Shown here in pieces: positions 1-5,602 of a stretch of 11,021 bases of DNA. Under the pieces are notes generated by a model. The model worked only from the letters and a program-made list of their open reading frames with translations. It searched no databases and had not been told where the DNA came from. The position numbers were made by a program, and so were the translations under genes. The stretch is from Minisyncoccota bacterium. GTDB lineage: Bacteria; Patescibacteriota; Minisyncoccia; Phycocordibacterales; UBA9973. The stretch is from contig JAOAUE010000021.1 of NCBI GenBank assembly GCA_030157745.1, forward strand, positions 1-11,021, read 5' to 3'. How positions within the stretch are numbered: position 1 is the first letter of the stretch; the number at the start of each line of letters is the position of its first letter.

Positions 1-1
1 T

Positions 2-778
2 AGTGATGAGCTTTTTAATCAGGTCCAATCAGTTCTTAAAAAGAAAAAAGTAAGTATTCATTATGTTGAGAAATTAGACCAACCACTTCGAGGTATTGTA
101 CGTTGTGAACATTGTGAACGTGTATACACACCATATACAAAGAAAGGTATTCAATACTTCAACTCACGATGTGTAAATGGATGTGAAAATACGTTCAAGA
201 ACTTCAATTTCACTTTTATAGATAAAAAGATTGAAGAACTAATGAACGGCTTATATTTTACGGATGAAGAAATAGAGCAAATGGATGCTCGTACTGGTAC
301 TGACATAGCACTCTTTGAAGAAAAGCGTCAAAAAGAATTGGACCAAGTAGAAAGAAAAAAGAAAAAGATACGAGAAGACCTCGCATACATACGTTCAAAT
401 AAACTTTCTCTATTAAAGACAGGTGTATATTCTCCAGAAGGATTGATGGAAGAAGAAACAAAACTTAATTCAGAACTTACAATTCTACAAAATCAAGAAC
501 AGTCATCTGACATAGCAATGCACGAGACAATGAAAGAGATACAAAAACTTTCAGAACTTGTAAAAAACGTTATTCCATATTATAAGTTTGCTAATCCACA
601 CGAAAAAGAGAAAATTATACGAGTTATCTTTTCAGAACTCTCTATTTCTCAAAATACGTTGAATTATAAGTGCAAAAAAGGGTTTGAGTGCTTTGAAAAC
701 CGCTTTGTTGCTTTATGTGACCCTACGGGGAATCGAACCCCGCTTCCAAGCTTGAAAAGCTTGTGTCCTAACCGATAG
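2..778 (+). CDS. Large serine recombinase, C-terminal part (5' end outside window)
   Basis: The frame is open from the first bases, so the gene starts before the window; 258 codons are visible. Residues about 29-61 (from position 2) read LRGIVRCEHC, then a second pair C57/C61. This is the layout of the recombinase zinc beta-ribbon that follows the recombinase domain in large serine integrases. Residues about 80-200 are Lys/Glu-rich and look like a coiled coil, also typical of the family. The catalytic Ser domain is not in view. The last ~20 residues (DPTGNRTPLP and onward) are encoded antisense to tRNA-Glu, and the stop lies inside that tRNA. Such tails arise when an integrase gene abuts its tRNA attachment site. 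Likely role, by family, is site-specific integration or excision of a mobile element extending left of the window. Family call is firm; activity is unknown. Confidence 0.85.
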   Translation, partial: SDELFNQVQSVLKKKKVSIHYVEKLDQPLRGIVRCEHCERVYTPYTKKGIQYFNSRCVNGCENTFKNFNFTFIDKKIEELMNGLYFTDEEIEQMDARTGTDIALFEEKRQKELDQVERKKKKIREDLAYIRSNKLSLLKTGVYSPEGLMEEETKLNSELTILQNQEQSSDIAMHETMKEIQKLSELVKNVIPYYKFANPHEKEKIIRVIFSELSISQNTLNYKCKKGFECFENRFVALCDPTGNRTPLPSLKSLCPNR

Positions 779-789
779 ACGATAGGGCC
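718..789 (-). tRNA. tRNA-Glu (anticodon UUC)
   Basis: On the minus strand the acceptor strands GGCCCTA and TAGGGTC pair with one G-T. The anticodon arm is CAAGC, loop TTTTCAA, GCTTG, giving anticodon TTC. The T arm is CGGGG, loop TTCGAAC, CCCCG. The D loop contains GG. The base after the acceptor is A and the next three are CAT, so CCA is not encoded, unlike the nearby tRNA-Val. The 3' half overlaps the recombinase reading frame on the other strand. The usual Glu discriminator base is G, so the 3' end may have been altered by an integration event; that is inference. Confidence 0.92.
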
Positions 790-834
790 ATATTTTTTAT
801 TTTGTTTACAATATATCTTTTTAAAAACGCCACT

Positions 835-901
835 CTTGTGTCCTAACCGATACCTGCCCGCAACGTCTGAGCTTGCGATGGCGGGCGGGGACGATAGGGC
901 C
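835..901 (-). pseudogene. tRNA-Glu 5' fragment interrupted by a palindromic insert
   Basis: Read on the minus strand, this repeats the first ~31 nt of the neighbouring tRNA-Glu exactly (acceptor 5' strand, D arm, start of anticodon stem, ending ACACAAG). The copy is split after about nucleotide 12 by ~37 extra bases at 853-889. Beyond ACACAAG the match stops and the sequence is AT-rich. It cannot form a tRNA. It lies upstream of the intact gene in the same orientation, as expected for a decayed tandem copy or an attachment-site remnant. Confidence 0.85.
853..889. repeat. 37-bp palindromic mini-element inside the tRNA-Glu fragment
   Basis: The ends CCTGCCCGC and GCGGGCGGG are inverted repeats with one mismatch around a 19-nt centre. 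It is GC-rich in an AT-rich region and sits precisely between two halves of an otherwise exact tRNA copy, so its boundaries can be read from the uninterrupted tRNA at 718-789. It encodes nothing and resembles a REP- or MITE-like non-autonomous palindrome. No clear target-site duplication is visible. Confidence 0.65.
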
Positions 902-905
902 CTAA

Positions 906-943
906 ATCAAACAAAGTTTGATCGGGCGTCCAGCTATGCTGGA
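906..943. repeat. Two short tandem hairpins
   Basis: ATCAAAC-AAA-GTTTGAT (906-922) and TCCAGC-TAT-GCTGGA (929-943) are perfect 7-bp and 6-bp stems with 3-nt loops, separated by 6 bp. Neither is followed by a T-tract, so they are not convincing terminators. They lie directly beside the palindromic insert in the tRNA fragment. The rest of 902-1006 holds no gene that I can see. Confidence 0.5.
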
Positions 944-1000
944 TTAGCCAAATGCTCATATTTAATAAGCGAGAATATTCTAACATGAGTTCTCAAAAAA

Positions 1001-1028
1001 TCAAAAAGAGCGCCTTTGTTGGCGCTCT
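1001..1028 (-). terminator. Rho-independent terminator of the 170-residue orphan gene
   Basis: AGAGCGCC (1007-1014) pairs perfectly with GGCGCTCT (1021-1028) around a 6-nt loop. In minus orientation the stem is followed by TTTTTGATTTTTT. It begins 5 nt after the TAA stop of the gene at 1033-1545. Confidence 0.85.
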
Positions 1029-1032
1029 TGAG

Positions 1033-1545
1033 TTATGATAAACAAAGCATTTCTTTTTCTGATAGTAAGCAGGTATCAGGTAGAAAAATATCTGGATATG
1101 TAGGATGTGGCTCTAAAGAAATAAGAAATTTCTTATCTTCCTTCAGGTCAATTTCGTGAAAATAGCTTTTAGGCTCATTACACGAAAATTTGTTGTACAG
1201 GCTCTCAATCAAAGGAAGAGGTCCAAAAGACCATATCCGAGACTTGTTTTTCAGATGTTTTTGTATTATTACTTCGTAATAATCATCCAAGCAGGCTTCT
1301 TCATCAAAACAATTAGTGTGCCTTTCATCAGATAAAAAAACCATCTCCAGAGGCTCCCCGCCAATAATAGTAATTAAGTTTTCTCTAAATGTTTTTATCC
1401 TGCTCGACACAAGTGACGGTAAATATGCCTTACCATAAGGCCATTCTGGGGCTTTTTTGCCTAATACTGCTTTTAGTTTTATATCAGCAGGTGTTATCGC
1501 AAAAAAAGAAAATGGTGCCGCAAGCAACAATAAGTTTTTTGACAT
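1033..1545 (-). CDS. Orphan hypothetical protein, 170 residues
   Basis: I do not recognise this protein. Residues about 4-18 are hydrophobic (LLLLAAPFSFFAI) and could be a weak signal or anchor, but no clear cleavage site follows. The rest looks soluble, with aromatic and acidic patches, Cys at about 79 and 85 (NCFDEEAC), a third near 121, and C159 and C168 near the C-terminus. It is supported as a gene by its own promoter upstream and a strong terminator right after the stop. There is no Shine-Dalgarno before the ATG. It stands alone between tRNA-Glu and tRNA-Val, bracketed by 5' fragments of both, which suggests accessory cargo. Function is unknown. Confidence 0.65.
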   Translation of the reverse strand: MSKNLLLLAAPFSFFAITPADIKLKAVLGKKAPEWPYGKAYLPSLVSSRIKTFRENLITIIGGEPLEMVFLSDERHTNCFDEEACLDDYYEVIIQKHLKNKSRIWSFGPLPLIESLYNKFSCNEPKSYFHEIDLKEDKKFLISLEPHPTYPDIFLPDTCLLSEKEMLCLS

Positions 1546-1580
1546 AAGTATTGATTTGAGATGAAAAATGGGTTTCGAAA

Positions 1581-1608
1581 ACTATACCACAAGATTGATT
1601 ATTGGCAA
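1581..1608 (-). promoter_or_regulatory. Sigma70-like promoter for the 170-residue orphan gene
   Basis: On the minus strand: -35 TTGCCA (1603-1608), 16-bp spacer, -10 TATAGT (1581-1586) preceded by TGG (extended -10). The start codon is 35 nt downstream of the -10 box, giving a leader of about 28 nt. Confidence 0.6.
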
Positions 1609-1649
1609 ATAGGGGAGTATTCTGTTATTATTTCTGTACCAAAAACCCT

Positions 1650-1677
1650 GCGCGGTTAGCTGTTTTGGTTAGAAGCG
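1650..1677 (+). pseudogene. tRNA-Val 5' fragment
   Basis: GCGCGGTTAGCT, then TGGTTAGA and GCG, repeat the first ~27 nt of the intact tRNA-Val 71 bp downstream. There are three substitutions in the D loop and a 1-nt insertion. The remaining sequence up to 1720 is AT-rich and unrelated. Orientation is the same as the intact gene, and the offset is close to one tRNA length. Confidence 0.75.
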
Positions 1678-1720
1678 ATATATACATTTAAAATAAAATT
1701 AGAAAGCAAATATTTAATTT

Positions 1721-1797
1721 GCGCGGTTAGCTCATATGGTTAGAGCGCTACATTGACATTGTAGAGGTGACAGGTTCGATCCCTGTATCGCGCACCA
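1721..1797 (+). tRNA. tRNA-Val (anticodon GAC), CCA encoded
   Basis: Acceptor strands GCGCGGT and ATCGCGC pair. The D arm is GCTC/GAGC with GG in the loop. The anticodon arm is CTACA, loop TTGACAT, TGTAG, giving GAC. The T arm is ACAGG, TTCGATC, CCTGT. Discriminator A is followed by encoded CCA. Confidence 0.96.
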
Positions 1798-1875
1798 AAT
1801 AAAGACCCAAAAGGTTTTTATGCGCGATAAGCACTTCCTCTACCGTGCACTAATTTAAGAATTTGGCAATTTTTA

Positions 1876-1904
1876 TTGACCTCGTCAAGCAGAAATGATA
1901 GGGT
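1876..1904 (+). promoter_or_regulatory. Promoter of the DUF502-like gene
   Basis: -35 TTGACC (1876-1881), 17-bp spacer, -10 TAGGGT (1899-1904) preceded by TGA. The -35 lies inside the inverted repeat TTGAC-CTC-GTCAA. The predicted transcript starts about 10 nt before the ATG at 1921. The stretch 1798-1875 contains no gene and only weak hairpins. Confidence 0.6.
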
Positions 1905-1920
1905 GATAAAAATTTAAAAA

Positions 1921-2574
1921 ATGAAAAGCAAAATGTTCTTTTTTATAGGTCTTAAAATCAAGGTTTCTTTTATGAGGATCCTACTAAATATTCTTGGTGG
2001 AGCACTGATTGTTGCCCCAGTAATACTCACTGTTGTTATTATCGGGATTGTTGCAGATTGGTTTCTACCGTGGTTTCAATACTTTTCGCCTCTTGTTCCA
2101 AGATATGCTTCGGTATTGGTAAGTATATTTATACTTTGGGTATTAGGCAGGTATCGTAAAAAGATTAACGGCTGGATTGATAAGCCACTGTCAGCTATTT
2201 GGGGTGTTGGTTTTATCTACAAATTTCTAAATAACTTGGCAGAGAGCTTAGAAGATTTTTTAAACAAAATCAAATCCATGGAAGGGAATATTATTTTTGT
2301 CCCCCGTAGTTATACAAGCTATCCAGAGCTGTGCTACTTAATGAGTAAAGATATTATGTGGATTTGGGATGAAAAATTAAAATCTAAAAGAGCCTACTTA
2401 TCAGTCAATTTTGCCTCTATACCTGGAGCAAGAGGAAACAATCCTATCCCTGTACCAAGAGAAATCGTTGAAAGTTATCTTGAAAACCAAAAAGTAAAAC
2501 TGACAATAGACGATGCGATTCGATATTATGCTTCACTTGGATCCAAGATACCTGATGGGCTATTAGAAAAATAG
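1921..2574 (+). CDS. DUF502-like two-pass membrane protein
   Basis: The 217-residue protein has a hydrophobic segment at about 20-46 and a second at about 63-77, then a soluble domain. The order matches DUF502 proteins: two N-terminal membrane segments, a P/Y-containing linker (about 89-105, ending in IYKF), then a domain ending in a P..PVPRE.V motif (about 176-183) and a LTIDDAIRYYASLG helix (194-207). DUF502 has no established enzymatic role; an envelope-associated role is inference. Two starts are possible: ATG 1921, ~10 nt after the predicted transcription start, or the in-frame ATG at 1972 right before the first membrane segment. Neither has a Shine-Dalgarno. The gene stands alone between a promoter and a terminator. 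Family assignment is by pattern only. Confidence 0.6.
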   Translation: MKSKMFFFIGLKIKVSFMRILLNILGGALIVAPVILTVVIIGIVADWFLPWFQYFSPLVPRYASVLVSIFILWVLGRYRKKINGWIDKPLSAIWGVGFIYKFLNNLAESLEDFLNKIKSMEGNIIFVPRSYTSYPELCYLMSKDIMWIWDEKLKSKRAYLSVNFASIPGARGNNPIPVPREIVESYLENQKVKLTIDDAIRYYASLGSKIPDGLLEK

Positions 2575-2583
2575 CGGCCTAAG

Positions 2584-2607
2584 AAAACCCGGAATTTCCG
2601 GGTTTTT
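2584..2607 (+). terminator. Rho-independent terminator
   Basis: AAAACCCGG pairs with CCGGGTTTT around AATTT and ends in TTTTT. It starts 9 nt after the stop of the DUF502-like gene. Confidence 0.88.
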
Positions 2608-2682
2608 AATTTTCATGTAATGTTTCCTCTATAAGTCAATTTATGGCCTAATAATCCATATGTTGTAAGGCAGAAAAAATCC

Positions 2683-2781
2683 TTGACTGGGAATAGATAT
2701 GGTAGAGGACTAAGTAAAAAAGAAATCGCCATTATTACATCTTCGGGCTATAAGGCTGTTGATACTGACGTTACGTTTTAA
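2683..2781 (+). CDS. Possible tiny ORF (32 codons, TTG start) or gene remnant
   Basis: The frame reads LTGNRYGRGLSKKE and continues through a protein-like stretch to TAA at 2779-2781. It stays open back to about 2632 but has no in-frame ATG, so only TTG 2683 or an upstream GTC/GTT would be available. A + strand terminator begins exactly at the stop, which suggests a real short transcript. I do not recognise the peptide. It could be a small gene with a non-ATG start, the 3' remnant of a lost gene, or a non-coding RNA. The rest of 2608-2680 shows nothing I can name. Confidence 0.25.
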   Translation: MTGNRYGRGLSKKEIAIITSSGYKAVDTDVTF

Positions 2782-2810
2782 TCCGGTTATTAAATTAATC
2801 GGATTTTTTT
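2780..2810 (+). terminator. Rho-independent terminator, + strand
   Basis: AATCCG (2780-2785) pairs with CGGATT (2800-2805) around an AT-rich 14-nt loop, followed by a T run. On the minus strand the hairpin is followed by AAAAC, so it does not suit the converging trxB. It implies a short + strand transcript upstream. Confidence 0.6.
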
Positions 2811-3738
2811 ATTTCCTATGCTTTATCCAAAGATAAGCATCCTCGATGGCTTTTACGGCATCACCAGAGGCAATATTGTTTTGGTGATAGCGGATATTTG
2901 TGATATCTCCCGCAGCCCAAATGCCTTCTACAGAAGTTCTCTGTGTCCAAGGGTCTATAACTATCTTGCCAGTGTTATCTACCTCTACCAAATCCTTCAT
3001 AAAGCCACCATTTGAGATTTGTCCTATTTCGATGAAGACCCCAGAGATATTCAAAGTCTCTTCTTCACCAGTGTCTTTGTGCTTGATACGAATACCAGAG
3101 ACAAAGCTCTCACCCAAAACTTCCAAAGTCTCAGCATTTGTGATGATGCGCACCTTGGGATCTTGTTTGATTTTTTCTACAGTTATTTCGTCAGCTTTGA
3201 AAGTTTCGTTTCGGTGTATTAAGGTAACAGTTTTACAATATGCAGAGAGTTGAGCTACAGTTTCAAAAGCAGCATTGCCTCCGCCGATAACTGCGACATC
3301 CATGTCAGAGAAAAGCGGACCGTCACAAGAAGCACAGTAGGTGAGACCTTTGTGCTCTAGTCTATCTGCTCCGATAGCTTCAAGTTTGCGACGACTTGAT
3401 CCAGCTGTAACAAGTACACTCTTGGCTGAAAAAGTCTCACCAGAGGATAAAGACACCTCAAAATAGTCGTCTTTTTTGGACACTGCTTGGACATACACAC
3501 CCTCCTTTATCTCTAGATATGAGCCCTTGTAGGCCTCTACGTGAGCTTTCAGGCTCTTGGCTAGGTCTGCGCCACTGATATGTGGAGTTCCGATCCAGTT
3601 TTGGATGTCTTCAGAGACGATACTTTGTCCGCCAAATTCACTAGTAACTAGCAAGGTTTTGAGCTGTTTTCTGGCAGCATAAACGCCAGCGCTACATCCC
3701 GCCGGCCCACCACCAATGATGATAAGTTCGTAATTCAT
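2809..3738 (-). CDS. trxB: Thioredoxin reductase-like flavoprotein
   Basis: By family, this is an FAD enzyme that passes electrons from a pyridine nucleotide through a redox disulfide to thioredoxin in the cytoplasm. The FAD-binding GGGPAG is at residues 9-14, the redox-active CASCD at 135-139 (classical CATCD), the nucleotide-binding GGGNAA at 152-157 and the FAD-contacting AAGDIT at 275-280. At 309 residues it has normal length. The site that usually reads HRRxxFR and binds the NADPH 2'-phosphate is HRNETFK here (175-181), so cofactor preference may differ. The C-terminal helix motif is QNNIASGDA. No thioredoxin gene is in the window. The ATG lies 7 nt after a perfect -10 box, so the mRNA is probably leaderless. 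Confidence 0.92.
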   Translation of the reverse strand: MNYELIIIGGGPAGCSAGVYAARKQLKTLLVTSEFGGQSIVSEDIQNWIGTPHISGADLAKSLKAHVEAYKGSYLEIKEGVYVQAVSKKDDYFEVSLSSGETFSAKSVLVTAGSSRRKLEAIGADRLEHKGLTYCASCDGPLFSDMDVAVIGGGNAAFETVAQLSAYCKTVTLIHRNETFKADEITVEKIKQDPKVRIITNAETLEVLGESFVSGIRIKHKDTGEEETLNISGVFIEIGQISNGGFMKDLVEVDNTGKIVIDPWTQRTSVEGIWAAGDITNIRYHQNNIASGDAVKAIEDAYLWIKHRK

Positions 3739-3745
3739 AGAGATG

Positions 3746-3774
3746 ATTATAACATGGGTAATTTAATTTAATAA
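3746..3774 (-). promoter_or_regulatory. trxB promoter, leaderless arrangement
   Basis: Minus strand: consensus -10 TATAAT (3746-3751) preceded by TGT (extended -10), with a poor -35 TTATTA (3769-3774) 17 bp upstream. Only 7 nt separate the -10 from the trxB ATG, so transcription should begin at or next to the A of ATG. Confidence 0.65.
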
Positions 3775-3815
3775 AAGATTTTTTATTTTACAGTTTTTTG
3801 TTGTATAAATGTGCC

Positions 3816-3844
3816 TTGACTTTGTCAATTGGGGAGGGTAGAGT
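3816..3844 (+). promoter_or_regulatory. Promoter of the 140-residue orphan gene
   Basis: -35 TTGACT (3816-3821), 17-bp spacer, -10 TAGAGT (3839-3844). The -35 lies in the inverted repeat TTGAC-TTT-GTCAA, the same design as the promoter at 1876. Between the -10 and the ATG is a second inverted repeat AACAAA-ATTA-TTTGTT (3847-3862) that ends at the start codon. Confidence 0.65.
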
Positions 3845-3862
3845 AGAACAAAATTATTTGTT

Positions 3863-4285
3863 ATGAAAACTCTTTTAAAATTAGACAACGATAGTCCTTT
3901 GAATAAGCAAAATATTGCTTATATCAAAGCTACCCCTGAAAAATACCCAGACATTTTGAACAACATTTCTGAACTTGAATTATCTGCGTTACAGTTTTAT
4001 AAGGCACTTCCTCGTTTCAGAAAAAAAGCGTATACGGCCTTTACCCAAAAGACAAACTGCAATATAACCTGGTACCCTAAAGAAAGGTTTTTAACTTTTG
4101 GTCGTTTACTTTTTGCAGATACTGCTATATTTAAAGTTGCTGGTGGCAAAGTAAATCTAATTGATGGGGAAATGGGAAAACTTTCTTCTGTTAATTCAAT
4201 AAAAGCATTGATGATTGAAGCGGTTGAATTTTACCTTAATACCAATAAGAGAGAATTTAAAAATGAAATTCTTGAGGCAATGTAG
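3863..4285 (+). CDS. Orphan hypothetical protein, 140 residues
   Basis: I do not recognise this protein. It appears soluble, with no signal peptide or membrane segment. The N-terminal part is polar. A basic helix-like stretch lies around residues 48-60 (ALPRFRKKAYTAF), then a likely beta-rich middle (NITWYPKERFLTFGRLLFAD) and a C-terminal helix (IKALMIEAVEFYLNTNKREF). It is supported by a good promoter at 3816 and a strong terminator at 4317. The predicted leader is ~11 nt and has no Shine-Dalgarno; a short inverted repeat abuts the ATG. It converges with ftsZ. Function is unknown. Confidence 0.7.
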   Translation: MKTLLKLDNDSPLNKQNIAYIKATPEKYPDILNNISELELSALQFYKALPRFRKKAYTAFTQKTNCNITWYPKERFLTFGRLLFADTAIFKVAGGKVNLIDGEMGKLSSVNSIKALMIEAVEFYLNTNKREFKNEILEAM

Positions 4286-4316
4286 GGTCATTTTTTATTT
4301 TAAATCTGTGTTAGCC

Positions 4317-4340
4317 AAAAGCCCCTTGTCGGGGCTTTTT
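4317..4340. terminator. Bidirectional rho-independent terminator
   Basis: AAAAGCCCC pairs with GGGGCTTTT around TTGTC, with a T run on the + strand and four T on the minus strand. It lies between the convergent 140-residue orphan gene and ftsZ, 9 nt beyond the ftsZ stop, and can serve both. Confidence 0.88.
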
Positions 4341-4348
4341 ATTTAAAC

Positions 4349-5506
4349 TTACTTCTTATTTCTTCTTAGAAACGCTGGTATTGCACCCCAGTCTTCTTCG
4401 GTATTGTCTGTGTCTAGCACCTCAGCTTCTTCGGCTTTTACTTCTGGCTTTTGAACCATTGGGTTTACTTCATCTTTCTTTTCTACCTTTGGAGCATTGA
4501 AGATTTGTTGTGGAGTTTGAGAGCCAAAGAGATTATTTTTCTTGGTAGTTTCTGTAGGGAAGCCTGTTGCGATAACAGTGATTTTCATTTCACCTTTTTT
4601 GATTCGGTCATCAGAGATAGTTCCGATGATAACACGAGCGTCTTTGTCGATACTTTCAGTGATCACTTTTGCCGCTTCTTGGAATTCACTCATTGTTAGA
4701 TCATCGTTTGTAGAGATAGCAAAGAGAACTCCTTTGGCGCCATTGATAGAGATATCAAGAAGTGGAGAATTGATAGCTTGTACAGCGGCCTTTTGGGCGC
4801 GGTCTTCACCAGAGGCAAAGCCAACTCCCATAAGAGCTGTTCCTGCGTCTGTAAGCACGCTCTTCATGTCGGCAAAGTCGACGTTGATGATTCCAGGAGA
4901 AGAGATAAGCTCTGAGATACCTTCTACGGCTTGGCGGAGGACTTCGTCACATTTTGCAAAGGCGTCTTTGAAAGTAGTGTCTTTGCCAGCGATAGCAAGA
5001 AGGCGATCGTTAGGGATAACGATGATTGCGTCTACTTCTTTTTCTAGCTCTTCGATACCGCGATCAGCGATACGCATGCGTTGATTACCTTCAAAGAAAA
5101 ACGGCTTGGTCACAACAGCAACAGTGAGGATGCCTTGTTCCTTGGCAGCACGAGCCAAAACTGGCGCTCCACCTGTACCTGTTCCACCACCCATTCCACA
5201 AGCAATGAAAACCATGTCAGCACCTTTTACAGCATCTTGGATTTCTGCTTTTGTTTCTTCAGCAGCTCTCATTCCGATATCAGGGTTCATACCAGCACCA
5301 AGACCTTTGGTGAGGTTCTTGCCGAGGTGAATCTTTTTCTCAGCGTTTGATTTGTGCAAATCTTGCACATCTGTGTTCATGACGATAAAGGCCACGTTTT
5401 TTACTTTGGCATTTATCATGTGATTTACAGCGTTACAACCAGATCCACCCACACCAATAACCTTGATGCGTGCAGCGGTTTCAATTTCAGGGCTTATTTT
5501 AGGCAT
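4349..5506 (-). CDS. ftsZ: Cell division GTPase FtsZ
   Basis: This tubulin-like GTPase polymerises into the cytokinetic ring at midcell. The N-terminal nucleotide-binding GVGGSGCNAVNHM is at about residues 18-30 and the tubulin signature GGGTGTG at 106-112. The T7 synergy loop NVDFAD (208-213) completes the GTPase site of the next subunit. A linker (about 320-370) leads to the C-terminal peptide DWGAIPAFLRRNKK (372-385), the conserved tail that binds FtsA and other partners. At 385 residues it has normal length. ftsA lies immediately upstream with 96 bp between them, which contain a likely ftsZ promoter. The bases before the ATG are purine-rich (GAGAG) but 8 nt away and weak as a Shine-Dalgarno. 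Confidence 0.98.
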   Translation of the reverse strand: MPKISPEIETAARIKVIGVGGSGCNAVNHMINAKVKNVAFIVMNTDVQDLHKSNAEKKIHLGKNLTKGLGAGMNPDIGMRAAEETKAEIQDAVKGADMVFIACGMGGGTGTGGAPVLARAAKEQGILTVAVVTKPFFFEGNQRMRIADRGIEELEKEVDAIIVIPNDRLLAIAGKDTTFKDAFAKCDEVLRQAVEGISELISSPGIINVDFADMKSVLTDAGTALMGVGFASGEDRAQKAAVQAINSPLLDISINGAKGVLFAISTNDDLTMSEFQEAAKVITESIDKDARVIIGTISDDRIKKGEMKITVIATGFPTETTKKNNLFGSQTPQQIFNAPKVEKKDEVNPMVQKPEVKAEEAEVLDTDNTEEDWGAIPAFLRRNKK

Positions 5507-5532
5507 AGTTTTTCTCTCTTTTCCACTTATTT

Positions 5533-5548
5533 ACTATACCGATATAGT
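5533..5548. repeat. Palindrome in the ftsA-ftsZ gap, possible operator
   Basis: ACTATA-CCGA-TATAGT is a perfect 6+6 bp inverted repeat over the predicted ftsZ -10 region. No T-tract follows, so it is not a terminator. A binding site for a regulator is possible but unproven. Confidence 0.4.
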
Positions 5549-5571
5549 ATCAGACCTTTTAAAAAGGGCAA
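5544..5571 (-). promoter_or_regulatory. Probable ftsZ promoter
   Basis: Minus strand: -35 TTGCCC (5566-5571), 16-bp spacer, -10 TACTAT (5544-5549). An alternative -10 TATAGT sits at 5533-5538. Both -10 boxes overlap the arms of a palindrome (5533-5548), and the spacer contains a second inverted repeat (5555-5567). This would let ftsZ be transcribed separately from ftsA. Confidence 0.4.
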
Positions 5572-5602
5572 TAACGTTGACAGCCGGAGTTTTAGTGTTA
5601 CT

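Noticed and set aside
760..778. The last residues of the recombinase as a real protein tail.
   Set aside because: They come from antisense tRNA sequence; the frame is open there but the tail is unlikely to be a functional domain.
853..943. A CRISPR array or integron-like recombination sites.
   Set aside because: The palindromes differ from one another, are not regularly spaced and have no spacers or cas/intI genes nearby.
1798..1860. A terminator after tRNA-Val (ACC-CAAAA-GGT followed by T).
   Set aside because: The stem is only 3 bp, too weak to call.
2683..2708. TTGACT followed by TAGAGG as a promoter for the small ORF region.
   Set aside because: The spacer is only 14 bp and the -10 is poor; the TTG may instead be the ORF start.
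4542..5350. Long + strand reading frames opposite ftsZ (and similar frames opposite trxB, ftsA, priA and mreB).
   Set aside because: They are mirror frames of strongly supported genes, with low-complexity Ser/Arg- or Cys/Phe-rich products and no promoters or family motifs.
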